Below, in pieces: positions 1 to 8,585 of a stretch of DNA of 64,000 nt (position 1 is the stretch's first letter; every line of letters starts with the position of its first letter). The notes under the pieces are model-generated. The model was given only the letters and a program-made list of their open reading frames with translations, did no database searches and was not told the origin of the DNA. The stretch is taken from assembly GCA_035308365.1 (NCBI GenBank), contig DATGGU010000023.1, positions 1-64,000 on the forward strand, in the 5' to 3' direction. Made by a program: the position numbers and the translations under genes. The DNA comes from PALSA-505 sp035308365 (GTDB lineage: Bacteria > Actinomycetota > Actinomycetes > Streptosporangiales > Streptosporangiaceae).

Positions 1-33
1 GACCCGGAAGGCAATGAGTTCTGCGTCAGTTGA
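1..33 (+). CDS. C-terminal end of a VOC/glyoxalase-like protein (partial)
   Basis: The window opens in an open frame reading DPEGNEFCVS and then TGA. The D-P-E-G-N-E-F-C string is the usual last strand of glyoxalase-like VOC-fold proteins of actinomycetes, where the Glu is a metal or cofactor ligand. Everything upstream lies outside the window, so the substrate cannot be inferred. The motif is short, so confidence is moderate. Confidence 0.5.
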   Translation, partial: DPEGNEFCVS

Positions 34-461
34 AACTCACGGCGAAATGCCGCCCCCACCCGGTTCTGCGCGACCTGCACACGCCTACGCGGCGCGGATC
101 CGCCGCATCGTGGACTGGGCAAACGTTCCCGCTATGGCACCGGTGAGTGCGGCGAGTGTGCTGGACCCGGCGCCACTTGATGACGAGCGGCAGCCAAGCT
201 CCCCGGCGCGGCTGGCAGGCAGGCCCGTACCTAGCTGAGCAAGGTCAGTAAGCCGAAGGGCGCTGAGACGAATGCGGCACGACGGCCACGCTTGCCTCGA
301 GAAGGGCAGCGGCCCGCCATGACGGAACCAGCCGCGGCCAGCACCGCCCGGGACTGCGGTCGCTGGCCGGCACCCTGATCCTCCCGCCCGCGGGCAGGCA
401 GCGTTAGCGCGCCGCGGCGAGCACTCGGTGAGCTTGACGGCGTGACAGGAGGGAAGCGCTG
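34..461. other. intergenic stretch without a recognisable gene
   Basis: No reading frame on either strand gives a recognisable protein, and no clear hairpin or repeat is seen. The last bases carry a strong ribosome binding site (AGGAGGGAAG) that serves the start codon at 462. Confidence 0.5.
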
Positions 462-698
462 ATGGAGATGCTGGAGCGGTTGCTTCGCAGTCACAGGCTC
501 TTCCAGGACCTAGATCCCGGCTACCTGGCCCTGCTGGTGGGCTGCGCCACCAATGTCCGGTTCGGCGAAGGAGCCCTGCTGATCCGCGAAGGCAAGCCGG
601 CGGACCGGTTCTTCTTGATCCGGCAGGGCAAGGTCGCGGTGCAGATCGCACCGCCCGGCGGGGACTCTATCGTCGTGCAGACCCTGGCCGGTGGTGAG
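462..698 (+). pseudogene. truncated cyclic-nucleotide-binding domain protein
   Basis: ATG at 462 follows a strong AGGAGG site. About 79 residues match the N-terminal half of a Crp-like cNMP-binding domain: a helical lead (LLRSHRLFQDL), then beta-roll strands with REGKPADRFFLIRQGKVAVQ and VVQTLAGGE. The phosphate-binding cassette and the rest of the fold are missing. At about 698 the homology stops and the frame runs into the antisense of another gene fragment. The start signals look intact, so a 3' deletion or rearrangement is the likely cause. Confidence 0.7.
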
Positions 699-890
699 GT
701 GCACGTCGTAGGGCTCGATGATGCTGCCGGGATCAAGCAGGCCATGTTCCGCGCTCAGGATGTACCACGGCCGTCCCGACGATTCGGCGTAGCGCCGCCG
801 CCGCTCGAACAGCGGCGAGAGGTAAAGATCACACCCGGGACTCGCCTCAGGCGCCTTGGTCTTCACGCACCCAGCAAGAATGACATCACA
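690..890 (-). pseudogene. fragment of a DUF6884-type protein
   Basis: On the minus strand about 67 residues resemble the N-terminal part of DUF6884 proteins: ILAGCVKTK, DLYLSPLFERRR and WYILSAEHGLLDP...EPYDVHL. The family is small, often mobile-element or phage associated, and of unknown function. The fragment has no start codon of its own. It is joined in frame upstream to an unrelated FAD-oxidoreductase fragment and ends at the junction with the cNMP-binding fragment. I infer a decayed gene. Confidence 0.6.
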
Positions 891-1000
891 CGTCGCGTGG
901 CCGCTGTGGCCAGGTCCAGGTGCCGGCCCAGCCGTAGCCGGTGCGGCTGGGCGCGTCCGTGTCCTGACGAAGCCCATACGCCCCGCCGGCACGTCCCGCC

Positions 1001-1439
1001 GGGTCGACTCGGGCACGGCGTCGGCGATGCCCGGGATTGCCGGCCGGCTGCACGCCCCGGTCGCCAGGACCACGGCCCGGGCGCGGAGGAGATCGTCGTT
1101 GGCGCCGATCTCGAAGCCCTGCGACACCGTGCGCAGGGTGTGCACGGTGGTGCTCGTGCGTACGGGTGCGGCGATGAGGTCGGCGTAGCCGGTGAGGGTG
1201 GCTGCGACGCTGGCGGCGGGCAGGTAGCCATCGGGGTCGTCGCCGGCATAGTCGTGGCCGGGGAGCCGGGTCTGCCAGTTGGGGGTGAGCAGCCGCAGGC
1301 TCGGCCAGCGCTGGGTGCGCCATGAGTGCGCCACCTCACCGCGCTCCAGGACGATGTGGTCGATCGAGCGTTCGGTGAGGCGGCGGCTCATGGCCAGGCC
1401 GGCATGCCCAGCACCGATGATGGCGGCTGTGGTCTGCAC
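1001..1439 (-). pseudogene. truncated FAD-dependent oxidoreductase
   Basis: About 146 residues from ATG at 1439 match the N-terminal part of flavin monooxygenase-like oxidoreductases. They show a Rossmann FAD motif IGAGHAG (residues 8-14), a WRTQRWPSLRLLTPNW segment and VVLATGAC (124-130), where the family binds FAD. The NAD(P)-binding domain and C-terminal half are absent, and the frame continues into a DUF6884-like fragment. It lies 18 bases downstream of osmC on the same strand and was probably its operon partner before truncation. Confidence 0.7.
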
Positions 1440-1457
1440 GCGCTGTCCGGGTGATGG

Positions 1458-2018
1458 TCAGGCCAGCTCGACGAGCACCTTGGTCGGGTTGGTCACGATG
1501 TCGAAGACCGCCGAGCGCTTCTGCGACTGGGCGATCAGCGCCTCGAGGTCGTCGCGGGAGGCGTCGGCGTCGATGGCGAACCGGACCGTTATCGCCTCGA
1601 AGCCGTTGCGGATGCCGGGGTCGGCGCCGAGGATGCCCAGGACGTTCATCTCGCCTTCGACGGTGGCGGTGACCGACCGGAGCTGGATGCTGCGGAACTG
1701 GGCGACCGCGGCGACGCCCGCGGCCAGGCACCCGGCCAGGCCGACCAGCACGTACTCCACTGGGGTGGCGCCGTTGTCCGCGGAGGCGAAGCACTCGGGG
1801 TGGTCGACGTCGAACTCATAGGTGGTGCGGTGCTGTTGCTCGGCGCCCAGGCCGGTGAACCCGGAGACGGTGGAGCGGCTGTGCGTGCCGTGCCGCCAGG
1901 TGCAGGTGGCCCGCCAGGTGAACTGGGCCGCCTCCGGAGTGGCCGACAGCGCCTCGCGCGCCCCCAGCAGGGCGGCGACGTTCACGCCATTGTCGACGGG
2001 ACGGTCGGTGATGGTCAT
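1458..2018 (-). CDS. OsmC family protein
   Basis: This 186-aa protein has the OsmC layout: an N-terminal strand region (FTWRATCTWRHGTHSRSTV), then the central helix with a conserved Cys (LVGLAGCLAAGVAAVAQ), then the C-terminal alpha/beta half. Members are thiol-dependent peroxidases for organic hydroperoxides. The second catalytic Cys, expected in the N-terminal half, is not obvious; C39 in the ATCTW stretch could serve. Its first seven residues and the start region are duplicated at the next gene upstream (2115-3404). The cut-down oxidoreductase follows 18 bases downstream. Confidence 0.85.
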   Translation of the reverse strand: MTITDRPVDNGVNVAALLGAREALSATPEAAQFTWRATCTWRHGTHSRSTVSGFTGLGAEQQHRTTYEFDVDHPECFASADNGATPVEYVLVGLAGCLAAGVAAVAQFRSIQLRSVTATVEGEMNVLGILGADPGIRNGFEAITVRFAIDADASRDDLEALIAQSQKRSAVFDIVTNPTKVLVELA

Positions 2019-2033
2019 GGGTGTCTCCTTGAT
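1998..2033. repeat. 36-bp repeat, copy 1 (start region of osmC)
   Basis: A 36-base stretch covering the ribosome binding site, ATG and first six codons of the OsmC gene is identical to 3384-3419, which sits in the same position at the secreted-protein gene. Similarity fades but persists at protein level to about residue 21. Confidence 0.9.
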
Positions 2034-2114
2034 ATCTATTCGATGTGACCCGATGCGATCGGATGATTGGTCATCCCACGCGGTGCCCGGTCCGGGGGCA
2101 CAAGGCGCGCCCGG

Positions 2115-3404
2115 TCAGCCGGTGGCGACGGTTTGCTTGTGCCATGGGTTGGTGCCGAAGGGCTGGTACCAGTACATGACGTTGCCTGGCTTGGTGTTGA
2201 TCGCGGTGATCACGACCGAGGTGGCGGTGATGGCGATGCCCGGGCGCGCGTAGACGGCGCTGGTGGTGTTGCCGGCGATGGTCTCGGGGTTCCAGGCGCT
2301 GGCCGAGCCGTCCGCGACCCACCAGTAGGACAGTGTTCCCGCGCTGTTGGCGGCGGTGATCACGTCGTAGGTGGCTTGACTTCCGGTCACCGGGCCGGTC
2401 CAGGCGGCCTGCGGGCTGGCATACGGCCCGCCGGTGGTGGAGACCGTCCGCGCGGTCCAGCCGCTGCCGCCGATCGGCTGGGTGAAGGCGTCCACCGCCC
2501 CGTTGGTGCTGGCCGCCGCGATCACGATATCGGCGGTGCTGGCGGTGACCGAGCCGCCGGTGTAGCTGCCGGCCGCGCCGGAGCTGGCGACGGTTTCCCC
2601 GGTCCAGGCCCCGGTGCCCCGCACCTCCCAGAAGAACTCCAGGCTGCCCCCGCTGCAGGCGGTGATCAGGGCCAGGTAACTCGAGCTCTTGGTGTCGTAC
2701 ACGGTGGTGATCGCCGACGGCCCGAACGTGCCGTAGGCGACCGTGTTGAGGGTCCAGGTGACCCCGCCCGGCGCCTGCGTGAAGGACTGCAGCTGGCCCG
2801 AGGTGTAGGCACTGATCATGATCGCGTCGTCCGCGCTGACGGTGACCGACGGTGCCTGGTACTTCCCTGGATCCGGGGAGGCGATCAGCGCGCTGGCCCA
2901 CGCCGACGCGCTGGGGGCCTTGGTGAAGGAGACCAGGTAGCCGCCGCCGGTCACGGTGGCGATGAACACCGCCTGGCCGGTCCAGGCGATCGACGCCTTG
3001 CTGTACCCGCCCCTGGCCACCAGCTGCTTGTGCCAGGTGGTAGTGCCGGATGCCTGCCAGAAGTAGTACAGGTCACCGTGCTTGTCGGTCGCGGCGATCA
3101 CCTCGTCCGACCCGGTCCAGGCGATCCTGCTGAAGGTGTATGGGTACGTGGCCGCAACCCGCGCGGCCGGCCGCGCGCTGGCCTGAGCGGTCGGCGCGGC
3201 CACAGCCAGCACGCCCAGGGAGACCGCGGCCGCGCTCACCGCGGCATCGCGGAACAGCCGCCTGCCGCGCGCTGGCCGGGTCAGCGTGCGCCATCGCGGG
3301 CCGCGCTTGGCATCAGGCGCCGCGGTGCCGGCTGGCCCGCCGCGGGCACCGGGGAGGGCCTGGACGTCGGCGCCGTGGCCGGTGGGACGGTCGGTGATGG
3401 TCAT
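2115..3404 (-). CDS. secreted repeat protein, probable beta-propeller
   Basis: This 429-aa protein has an N-terminal extension, then a twin-basic n-region and hydrophobic core (RGRRLFRD then AAVSAAAVSLGVLAVAAP) ending in an AQASA cleavage site near residue 75. The mature part is built of about seven 45-50-residue repeats with recurring I-x-W-T-G, DVI-x-AA and S-L-x-Y-x-W patterns rich in Ser, Thr, Gly and Trp. This is typical of lectin-like beta-propellers of unknown ligand. The signal peptide begins unusually far in (about residue 45) because the first 21 residues resemble the OsmC N-terminus. No other start codon fits. Function unknown. Confidence 0.65.
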   Translation of the reverse strand: MTITDRPTGHGADVQALPGARGGPAGTAAPDAKRGPRWRTLTRPARGRRLFRDAAVSAAAVSLGVLAVAAPTAQASARPAARVAATYPYTFSRIAWTGSDEVIAATDKHGDLYYFWQASGTTTWHKQLVARGGYSKASIAWTGQAVFIATVTGGGYLVSFTKAPSASAWASALIASPDPGKYQAPSVTVSADDAIMISAYTSGQLQSFTQAPGGVTWTLNTVAYGTFGPSAITTVYDTKSSSYLALITACSGGSLEFFWEVRGTGAWTGETVASSGAAGSYTGGSVTASTADIVIAAASTNGAVDAFTQPIGGSGWTARTVSTTGGPYASPQAAWTGPVTGSQATYDVITAANSAGTLSYWWVADGSASAWNPETIAGNTTSAVYARPGIAITATSVVITAINTKPGNVMYWYQPFGTNPWHKQTVATG

Positions 3405-3419
3405 GGGTGTCTCCTTGAT
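3384..3419. repeat. 36-bp repeat, copy 2 (start region of the secreted protein gene)
   Basis: Identical in all 36 bases to 1998-2033 and in the same place relative to the start codon at 3404, including the GGAGAC-type ribosome binding site. It looks like a captured or duplicated expression signal. Confidence 0.9.
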
Positions 3420-3441
3420 TCCGGTTGGGCCGGATGGTGGT

Positions 3442-4680
3442 TTATCCCTGGCGTCGGCTGGGTCCGAGGATGATGGGGAGCGTGGTGAGGCCGCGCAGGA
3501 CGAGGCCGTCGCCGTGGGGCCAGGTGAGGGCGTCCCGGCCGACGGCGAGCCGCAGGCCCGGGTGGCGGCCGAGCAGTTCTTCGAAGGCGACCTTGGCTTC
3601 GAGCCGGGCCAGGGGCGCGCCGAGGCAGTAATGAATCCCGTGGCCGAACCCGAGGTTCGGCCCGTCGCCGCCGCGGATGTCGAGGACGTCCGGCGCCGGG
3701 AATCGGCCCGGGTCGCGGTTGGCCGAGCCGAGGCACACCAGCACCTGCTCGCGTGGCGGGATCTGCACGCCGTCGATGGTCACCGGTTCGGTGGTCAGCC
3801 GGAATGTGGCGTGGGGGACCGGGGCGGTGAACCGGATGAGCTCGTCGATCGCGGTGGGAAGCTGCCCGGGATCGGCCAGCAGCGCCTCGAGCTGGCCTGG
3901 GTGGTCCAGCAGGGCCACCACCCCGTTGCCGATGAGGCTGGCCGTGGTGTCCTGTCCGGCGACCACGAGCTGGAACAGGGTCGACAGCAGCTCTTGGGTG
4001 GTGAGCGCGTCGTCTTCGGCGGCGACCAGGACGCTGACCAGATCGCCGGCCCCGCTGCGTCGCTTGGCCGCTACCAGCTCGTGCAGGTAGGCGACGATAC
4101 CGTCCGACGCCTCGACCGCCTCCGCAGGCGGGTCACCGGCCCACCCGGTCAGCAGCACGCCGAACCAGGCGTGCAGCCGCGGCCGGTCAGCGGCGGGGAT
4201 GCCCAGCAGCTCGCCGATCACCGCGAACGGCAGCGGGTAGGCGTACCCCTCGACCAGGTCGACGGTGGCGTCCGGGCCTGCGGCGTCCAACTCGTCCAGG
4301 AGGCTGTCGGCGATTGCCCGGATGGCCGGCTCGAGGGCGGCGATCCGGGACGGCACGAAGGCCCGGGACACCAGGCGCCGCAGCCGGGTGTGAACCGGGG
4401 GGTCGACGTTGAGCATGTGCCGTGAGAACGCCGGCCCGGGCAGCCCCTCGGCCACCACGTCGCCGTTGCCCGCCAGCGCGGCGAGCATGTCCTTGGAGAT
4501 GCGCGGGTCGTGCAGCGCTTGCCGGGCCGCGGCGTAGCCGAGCACGACCCAGGCCGGGTGACCGTCGGCCAGGCGCACCCTCTGCACCGGGCACCGCGCC
4601 CGGGCCTGCGCGAAGTGGCCGAACGGGTCGTCACGGACCGCCGGCGCCCAGCCGCCCCAGGTGGCCAGCGTGTCAGCCAT
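3442..4680 (-). CDS. cytochrome P450
   Basis: A 412-aa soluble bacterial P450. Landmarks are the I-helix oxygen-activation motif AGQDTT (241-246), the K-helix ExxR (E280 to R283) and the haem loop FGHGIHYCLG with thiolate Cys352. The length and the HMLNVDPPVHTRLRRLVSRAF segment fit CYP105/107-like enzymes, which hydroxylate or epoxidise small molecules with electrons from ferredoxin. ATG at 4680 overlaps the upstream NTF2-like gene by 8 bases, so the two are probably translationally coupled. No ferredoxin gene is adjacent. Substrate unknown. Confidence 0.93.
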   Translation of the reverse strand: MADTLATWGGWAPAVRDDPFGHFAQARARCPVQRVRLADGHPAWVVLGYAAARQALHDPRISKDMLAALAGNGDVVAEGLPGPAFSRHMLNVDPPVHTRLRRLVSRAFVPSRIAALEPAIRAIADSLLDELDAAGPDATVDLVEGYAYPLPFAVIGELLGIPAADRPRLHAWFGVLLTGWAGDPPAEAVEASDGIVAYLHELVAAKRRSGAGDLVSVLVAAEDDALTTQELLSTLFQLVVAGQDTTASLIGNGVVALLDHPGQLEALLADPGQLPTAIDELIRFTAPVPHATFRLTTEPVTIDGVQIPPREQVLVCLGSANRDPGRFPAPDVLDIRGGDGPNLGFGHGIHYCLGAPLARLEAKVAFEELLGRHPGLRLAVGRDALTWPHGDGLVLRGLTTLPIILGPSRRQG

Positions 4681-5095
4681 GTTTGTTCTCCGGCCGGTAA
4701 CCGGTGCACAGCAGGTCGAGCCGGGCGATCCGGCCGCTCTCGCCGGTGTCGGCGTAGGCCTGCTGCTCCACGGTGAACCAGCCCGCGCCCAGCCGTTCCG
4801 CCTGGAGCCGCAGCCGCCAGCGCAGGTGCACACGGCCGCCGACCTCCCCGACCGTAGCCTCGACCGGGTCGAAATCCTCGGTGTCGCCGAACCAGCGTGC
4901 GAACACCTCGGCGATCTGTTCGGCACCGGTCCACTCCATCAGGCCCGGGGGAAGCAGGGCGCGGAGGTGGGCGTCGGCGGTGAGCGCATCGCCGACCCGA
5001 GTGAAGTCCTGGGCGGCCAGGCCCTCGAGGAATGCGCCGGCGCGGGCGAACTGCGGCACTGCGGCGGCTGGGTTGTGGCCTTGTGTTGTCGTCAT
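4673..5095 (-). CDS. SnoaL/NTF2-like protein
   Basis: A 140-aa protein with the NTF2-like cone fold pattern: FLEGLAAQDFTRVGDALTADAHLRALLPPG, a GAEQIAEVFARWFGD helix, then strands HLRWRLRLQ and WFTVEQQAYADTGESGRIARLDLLCTGY. Members include polyketide cyclases, isomerases and ligand-binding proteins. The 8-base overlap with the P450 start suggests that both act on the same small molecule, but the catalytic residues cannot be assigned. Confidence 0.75.
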   Translation of the reverse strand: MTTTQGHNPAAAVPQFARAGAFLEGLAAQDFTRVGDALTADAHLRALLPPGLMEWTGAEQIAEVFARWFGDTEDFDPVEATVGEVGGRVHLRWRLRLQAERLGAGWFTVEQQAYADTGESGRIARLDLLCTGYRPENKHG

Positions 5096-5154
5096 GGATC
5101 CGATACTCAGATCCGCCCGCCCGCCCCGAATCGGGTAACTGCCCGATCTTTTTG

Positions 5155-6726
5155 TCAGGTTCCCGGCTCGCTGGCCGCCTCGATGAGACCATGACGCATG
5201 GCGAACAGGGCCGCCTCGGTCCGGGTTTTCACCCCGAGCTTGGTGTAGATGTGCTCCAGGTGAGACGAGACGGTCTTGCGGCTGAGCTGCAGCTCGGCGG
5301 CGATCTCGGGGTTGGACCGCCCCTGGCCGAGCCGCACCAGCACCTCGGCCTCCCGGGCCGTCAGCCCCGAAGGCAACCCGGCCCGGCGCCTGACCCGGTG
5401 GCCCGCGGCTTCAAGCACCGCATTCACCGTGTCACCGTCGAGCCGCCCGGCGCGTACCTCGTTGCGCATCGCCTGTTCAGCATCGTCCGCCCCGAGCGCC
5501 GGCCGGTGGGGACGGGGCTGGCGCAAGGCGTTGTAGACGTCGGCGGCACCGAGGATCCGTGGCGGCAGCGAGATCGCCTCCCCCCGCAGCCCGTGCGGGT
5601 AACCGGAGCCATCCAGCCGCTCGTGGTGCAGCGACGCGCAGTGCCCGACCTGGGCCAGCAGCGGCACCCGGGCGAGCATCCGCTCGGTCAGGTACGGGTG
5701 GGTCCGGGCCCGCTCGCGCTGGGAGACGCCCCACTCACCAGGATCCTCCCAGACGCTGCTCGGGACCCCGATCATGCCGATGTCGTGCACCAGCGCCGCC
5801 CGGCGCAACATGACGACATCACGCGCGGGGAGCCCGAGCGCCGCGCCGGCCTGGGCGGCCAGCGCGGCCACCCCCCGGGAGTGGCCCAGGCGCAGCGGCG
5901 ACTTCAGGTCAGCGAAGTCGGCGAACGCGGCCAGCGCCCGGTCGAGCTGATCGTCGCTCAGCACCACGCCCAGTTGCGGGTCAAGGGCGATCACCTCTTC
6001 CCACGCCGCGATGCTCCCGAGCCCGTCAAGGATCTCCGCGTGCCGGGCACACAAGCAGTCGACCAGGCCGGGGTCGAACTGCGTGCCCCGCCGCTCCCGG
6101 GCCACTCGCAGCGCCGCCTCGGTGCCACCAGCGTGATGGAACGCCTCGACACTGTCGGCCAGATGGACCAGGCGAATGGCCGCAGCGAGGTCATCACCGC
6201 CGGCCGAACCGGGTATCCCCCGCCCATCCCATCGCTCAAACGCCTGCAGCAGCGGCTCGCGAACAGCCGGGCCGAGCTCCAGCCACCCGGCCAGCTCACT
6301 CGCTTCCCGGCAGTGCGACTCCATCACCCGCTGCACCGAGCGGCCAGCGCTCGCCAGGAACTTCCCGACCATCCCGATCCGGTGGAAACCCGGTCTGCCG
6401 CGGCCCAGATGACGGGCGACGAAGACCGCCAGCGCCGCGCGGTCGAGATCCACCTCGCGCGTGTCGGCGTACAACTCGGTCTCATCGCCGAACAGCGCCG
6501 CCACCTCACTGGTATCAACCGCACAGCCCACCCACGTCAGCAGCGACGTGTAATACGCAGACAGGCAGGTAGCCGGGTCCATCCCGGCCGCCGCCCCCAG
6601 CCGCATGGCAATCACGGTCTGGCGCAGCACCCGCTCCATCGGGCGGCCCATCCCCAGGTCCGCCACCAGCGACAGGGTCGCTACCAACTCCGCCAGGCTC
6701 ACCCCCCGCAGGGAATCCGAAACCAC
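5155..6726 (-). CDS. HD-GYP domain regulator with LuxR-type HTH
   Basis: The GTG at 6726 preceded by GAGGGA is the best start and gives 523 aa. The N-terminal half looks like a degenerate HD-GYP unit (WDGRGIPG). The second unit is complete, with HDIG at 314-317 and HHERLDGSGYP ending at 377. A LuxR/FixJ HTH occupies about 455-514 (LTAREAEVLVRLGQGRSNPEIA). HD-GYP domains hydrolyse cyclic dinucleotides or sense them, so this protein probably couples such a signal to DNA binding. It lies 59 bases upstream of the NTF2-P450 pair on the same strand and may control it. Confidence 0.85.
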   Translation of the reverse strand: MVSDSLRGVSLAELVATLSLVADLGMGRPMERVLRQTVIAMRLGAAAGMDPATCLSAYYTSLLTWVGCAVDTSEVAALFGDETELYADTREVDLDRAALAVFVARHLGRGRPGFHRIGMVGKFLASAGRSVQRVMESHCREASELAGWLELGPAVREPLLQAFERWDGRGIPGSAGGDDLAAAIRLVHLADSVEAFHHAGGTEAALRVARERRGTQFDPGLVDCLCARHAEILDGLGSIAAWEEVIALDPQLGVVLSDDQLDRALAAFADFADLKSPLRLGHSRGVAALAAQAGAALGLPARDVVMLRRAALVHDIGMIGVPSSVWEDPGEWGVSQRERARTHPYLTERMLARVPLLAQVGHCASLHHERLDGSGYPHGLRGEAISLPPRILGAADVYNALRQPRPHRPALGADDAEQAMRNEVRAGRLDGDTVNAVLEAAGHRVRRRAGLPSGLTAREAEVLVRLGQGRSNPEIAAELQLSRKTVSSHLEHIYTKLGVKTRTEAALFAMRHGLIEAASEPGT

Positions 6727-7002
6727 CGGCCAATTATCCCTCAATCTGTGCTCGTTAACGGTGGCGGGAATCAGCGCGGGGGCGGCTTCGGCAGCCACCC
6801 GGCCGGCCCCCAGAACCGAGGCGCAGTGGCGGGCGGGCATCGTCCACGTCCGGCAGCCGGGCACCGGCTGCTTTCGGGCCTGGTATCCGCTGTTGCAGTG
6901 GCACCCGGTCAGATGCGTGAGGGCACCGAGGGTTCCCTGGTGCCGGGGCCGCTGCCGCGGCCAGCACGTCCTGCCGGGCCAGCGCTGGTAGGCGGCGGTG
7001 GC

Positions 7003-7260
7003 GGCGACTATGCGGCTCAGGTATCGGGGTACATCTCCCAGGCCACCGGGACCTTTCTGGATGTGAGCCCGGGCATCACCGAGCAGGGTTATGTGAATGG
7101 ATCTGGCTCATTGACCGCTAATGCCTTCACGCTGCAGCTCAACAGCCAGTTCTTCGCCGGCTCGCCCGCCTGCGACGGGAGCAGCAACCCGTCCGGCTGC
7201 CGGGCATGGCAGCAGTTCGTCTACGCCTATGAGGGCAGCACCAGCGACCTGTTCATGCAG
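7003..7260 (+). pseudogene. remnant of a secreted protein of unknown function
   Basis: About 86 residues resemble a family of small secreted proteins of soil bacteria and fungi: GDYAAQVSGYIS, VNGSGSLTANAFTLQLNSQFF, GCRAWQQFVYAYEG, SDLFMQ. The N-terminal signal region and the C-terminal half are missing. The frame breaks off exactly where the transposase remnant begins, so insertion of that element is the likely cause. Confidence 0.5.
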
Positions 7261-7283
7261 TGCTGCCTGTCCCGGCGTCGCTG

Positions 7284-7660
7284 ATGAGGGTGCTGGCCGT
7301 GTTCCCCCCGTTGTTCACCGGCCCGTCGTTCCGCACGTTCTGCGGCCTGGCCTGCGGTTTCCTTGCCCGATCTGGGAAGCCGACGGTGTGCGGCATGCTC
7401 ACGGGCGCGGGACTGCCGCGGGCCTGGAGCCATGACCGGGCGCACTATTTCTTCTCCCGCGCCCGGTGGAGCCCGATGACCTGGGGATTGCCGTGGGGAG
7501 GCTGGTGATCGCGCTGCTGGTCCCTGGCGGGAAGCCCGGGGAGGTCCTGATCGATGACACGCTGTCCCGGAGACGCGGGAAGCGGGCAGCGTCGTGGTTT
7601 CATGACGGATCCGCGGCCGGGCCCGCGATGACAGGGTCCGGGAACAACAGGGTGGTGCTA
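7284..7660 (+). mobile_element. remnant of an IS701/DDE_5-like transposase, frameshifted and truncated
   Basis: Two frames together read as the start of an IS701-like DDE transposase. The first (7284 to about 7478) has VFPPLFTGPSFRTFCGLACGF, VCGMLTGAGL and HDRAHYFFSRARWSP. The second (about 7466-7660) continues with DDLGIAVGRLVIALLVPGG, the IDDTL strand carrying the first catalytic Asp, and WFHDGSA. A one-base shift near 7478 separates them. The remaining catalytic residues and the C-terminal half are missing. No inverted repeats are visible. Confidence 0.75.
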
Positions 7661-7766
7661 GCGGGACGAACCGAGCGGCTGTGGGCCCGGGGTGCCGGCG
7701 TTTCCGCTGGCCGGTGCCCAGGCCACACTGGTGGGTGTGCCGGAAAACCATAAGCGCGGCGAGCCT

Positions 7767-8585
7767 ATGCCACCAGATGCTGTGGACGGGGAGGGGCCCG
7801 CATCTGGGGGCGGCGAGGGCGCTCGCATACTGGAGGCCATCAGCGCGCTGCACAAGCGGCTGGGTGAACTGGAACGGCTCGTCGCGCCGGACAGTCGCGC
7901 CGCCCCAGGCGGTGGGCAGAAAGCCATCCCGGCGTGGAAACGGGTCACCCGCGGCGAGCCACGGTGGCAGGTGGCGATCGCGACCGCGGTGGCGATCGCA
8001 CTGCAGTTCCCGCTGCCGGGGCGGCTGGTTCTGCTACGGCCGGCCTGGCTGCTGCCGGTGCTGCAGGCGCTGCTGTTCACCGGCCTCGTCGTCGTCAATC
8101 CCCGGCGGATCAACCGGGAATCGCGGGCGATCCGGGCGCTGAGCCTGTCCCTGGCTGGCATCCTCAGCCTCGCCAACGCGTGGTCGGCCGGCCGGCTAGT
8201 GGCCGGGCTGGTGCGCGGCACGGCAGGTGCTACCGCCGGGCCGCTGCTGGTGTCGGGCGGCGCGATCTGGCTGACCAACATCATCGTCTTCGCCTTGTGG
8301 TACTGGGAGTTCGACCGGGGCGGCCCGGCCGCCCGGGCGAATGCCAGCCGCAGCTACCCGGATTTCCAGTTCGTGCAGATGGCGAACCCGGAACTGGCCC
8401 CGCCGCACTGGGAACCGGCGTTCGGTGACTACCTGTACCTGTCGTTCACCAACGCCGCGGCGTTCAGCCCCACCGACGTCATGCCGCTGTCGCGGTGGGC
8501 GAAGACGGCCATGCTGCTGCAGTCCGCGGTATCGATCGTCACTGTCGTCCTTGTCGTCGCGCGCGCCGTCAACATTCTCCGGTAG
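7767..8585 (+). CDS. DUF1345-like integral membrane protein
   Basis: A 272-aa protein whose first 60 residues are soluble with a short coiled-coil stretch (ILEAISALHKRLGELERL). About five membrane segments follow: VAIATAVAIALQF, WLLPVLQALLFTGLVVV, IRALSLSLAGILSLANA, LLVSGGAIWLTNIIVFAL and the C-terminal MLLQSAVSIVTVVLVVARAV. The motif FGDYLYLSFTNAAAFSPTDVMPLSRWAK is strongly conserved in this widespread family, whose function is unknown. ATG at 7767 is preferred over an in-frame ATG at 7692 that reads through transposase debris. It stands alone, upstream of the CHAT operon. Confidence 0.75.
   Translation: MPPDAVDGEGPASGGGEGARILEAISALHKRLGELERLVAPDSRAAPGGGQKAIPAWKRVTRGEPRWQVAIATAVAIALQFPLPGRLVLLRPAWLLPVLQALLFTGLVVVNPRRINRESRAIRALSLSLAGILSLANAWSAGRLVAGLVRGTAGATAGPLLVSGGAIWLTNIIVFALWYWEFDRGGPAARANASRSYPDFQFVQMANPELAPPHWEPAFGDYLYLSFTNAAAFSPTDVMPLSRWAKTAMLLQSAVSIVTVVLVVARAVNILR

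Noticed and set aside
5032..7284. Long plus-strand open frame across the HD-GYP gene
   Set aside because: It is antisense to a clear HD-GYP/LuxR gene. Only its last 86 residues look coding and these are listed separately as a remnant.
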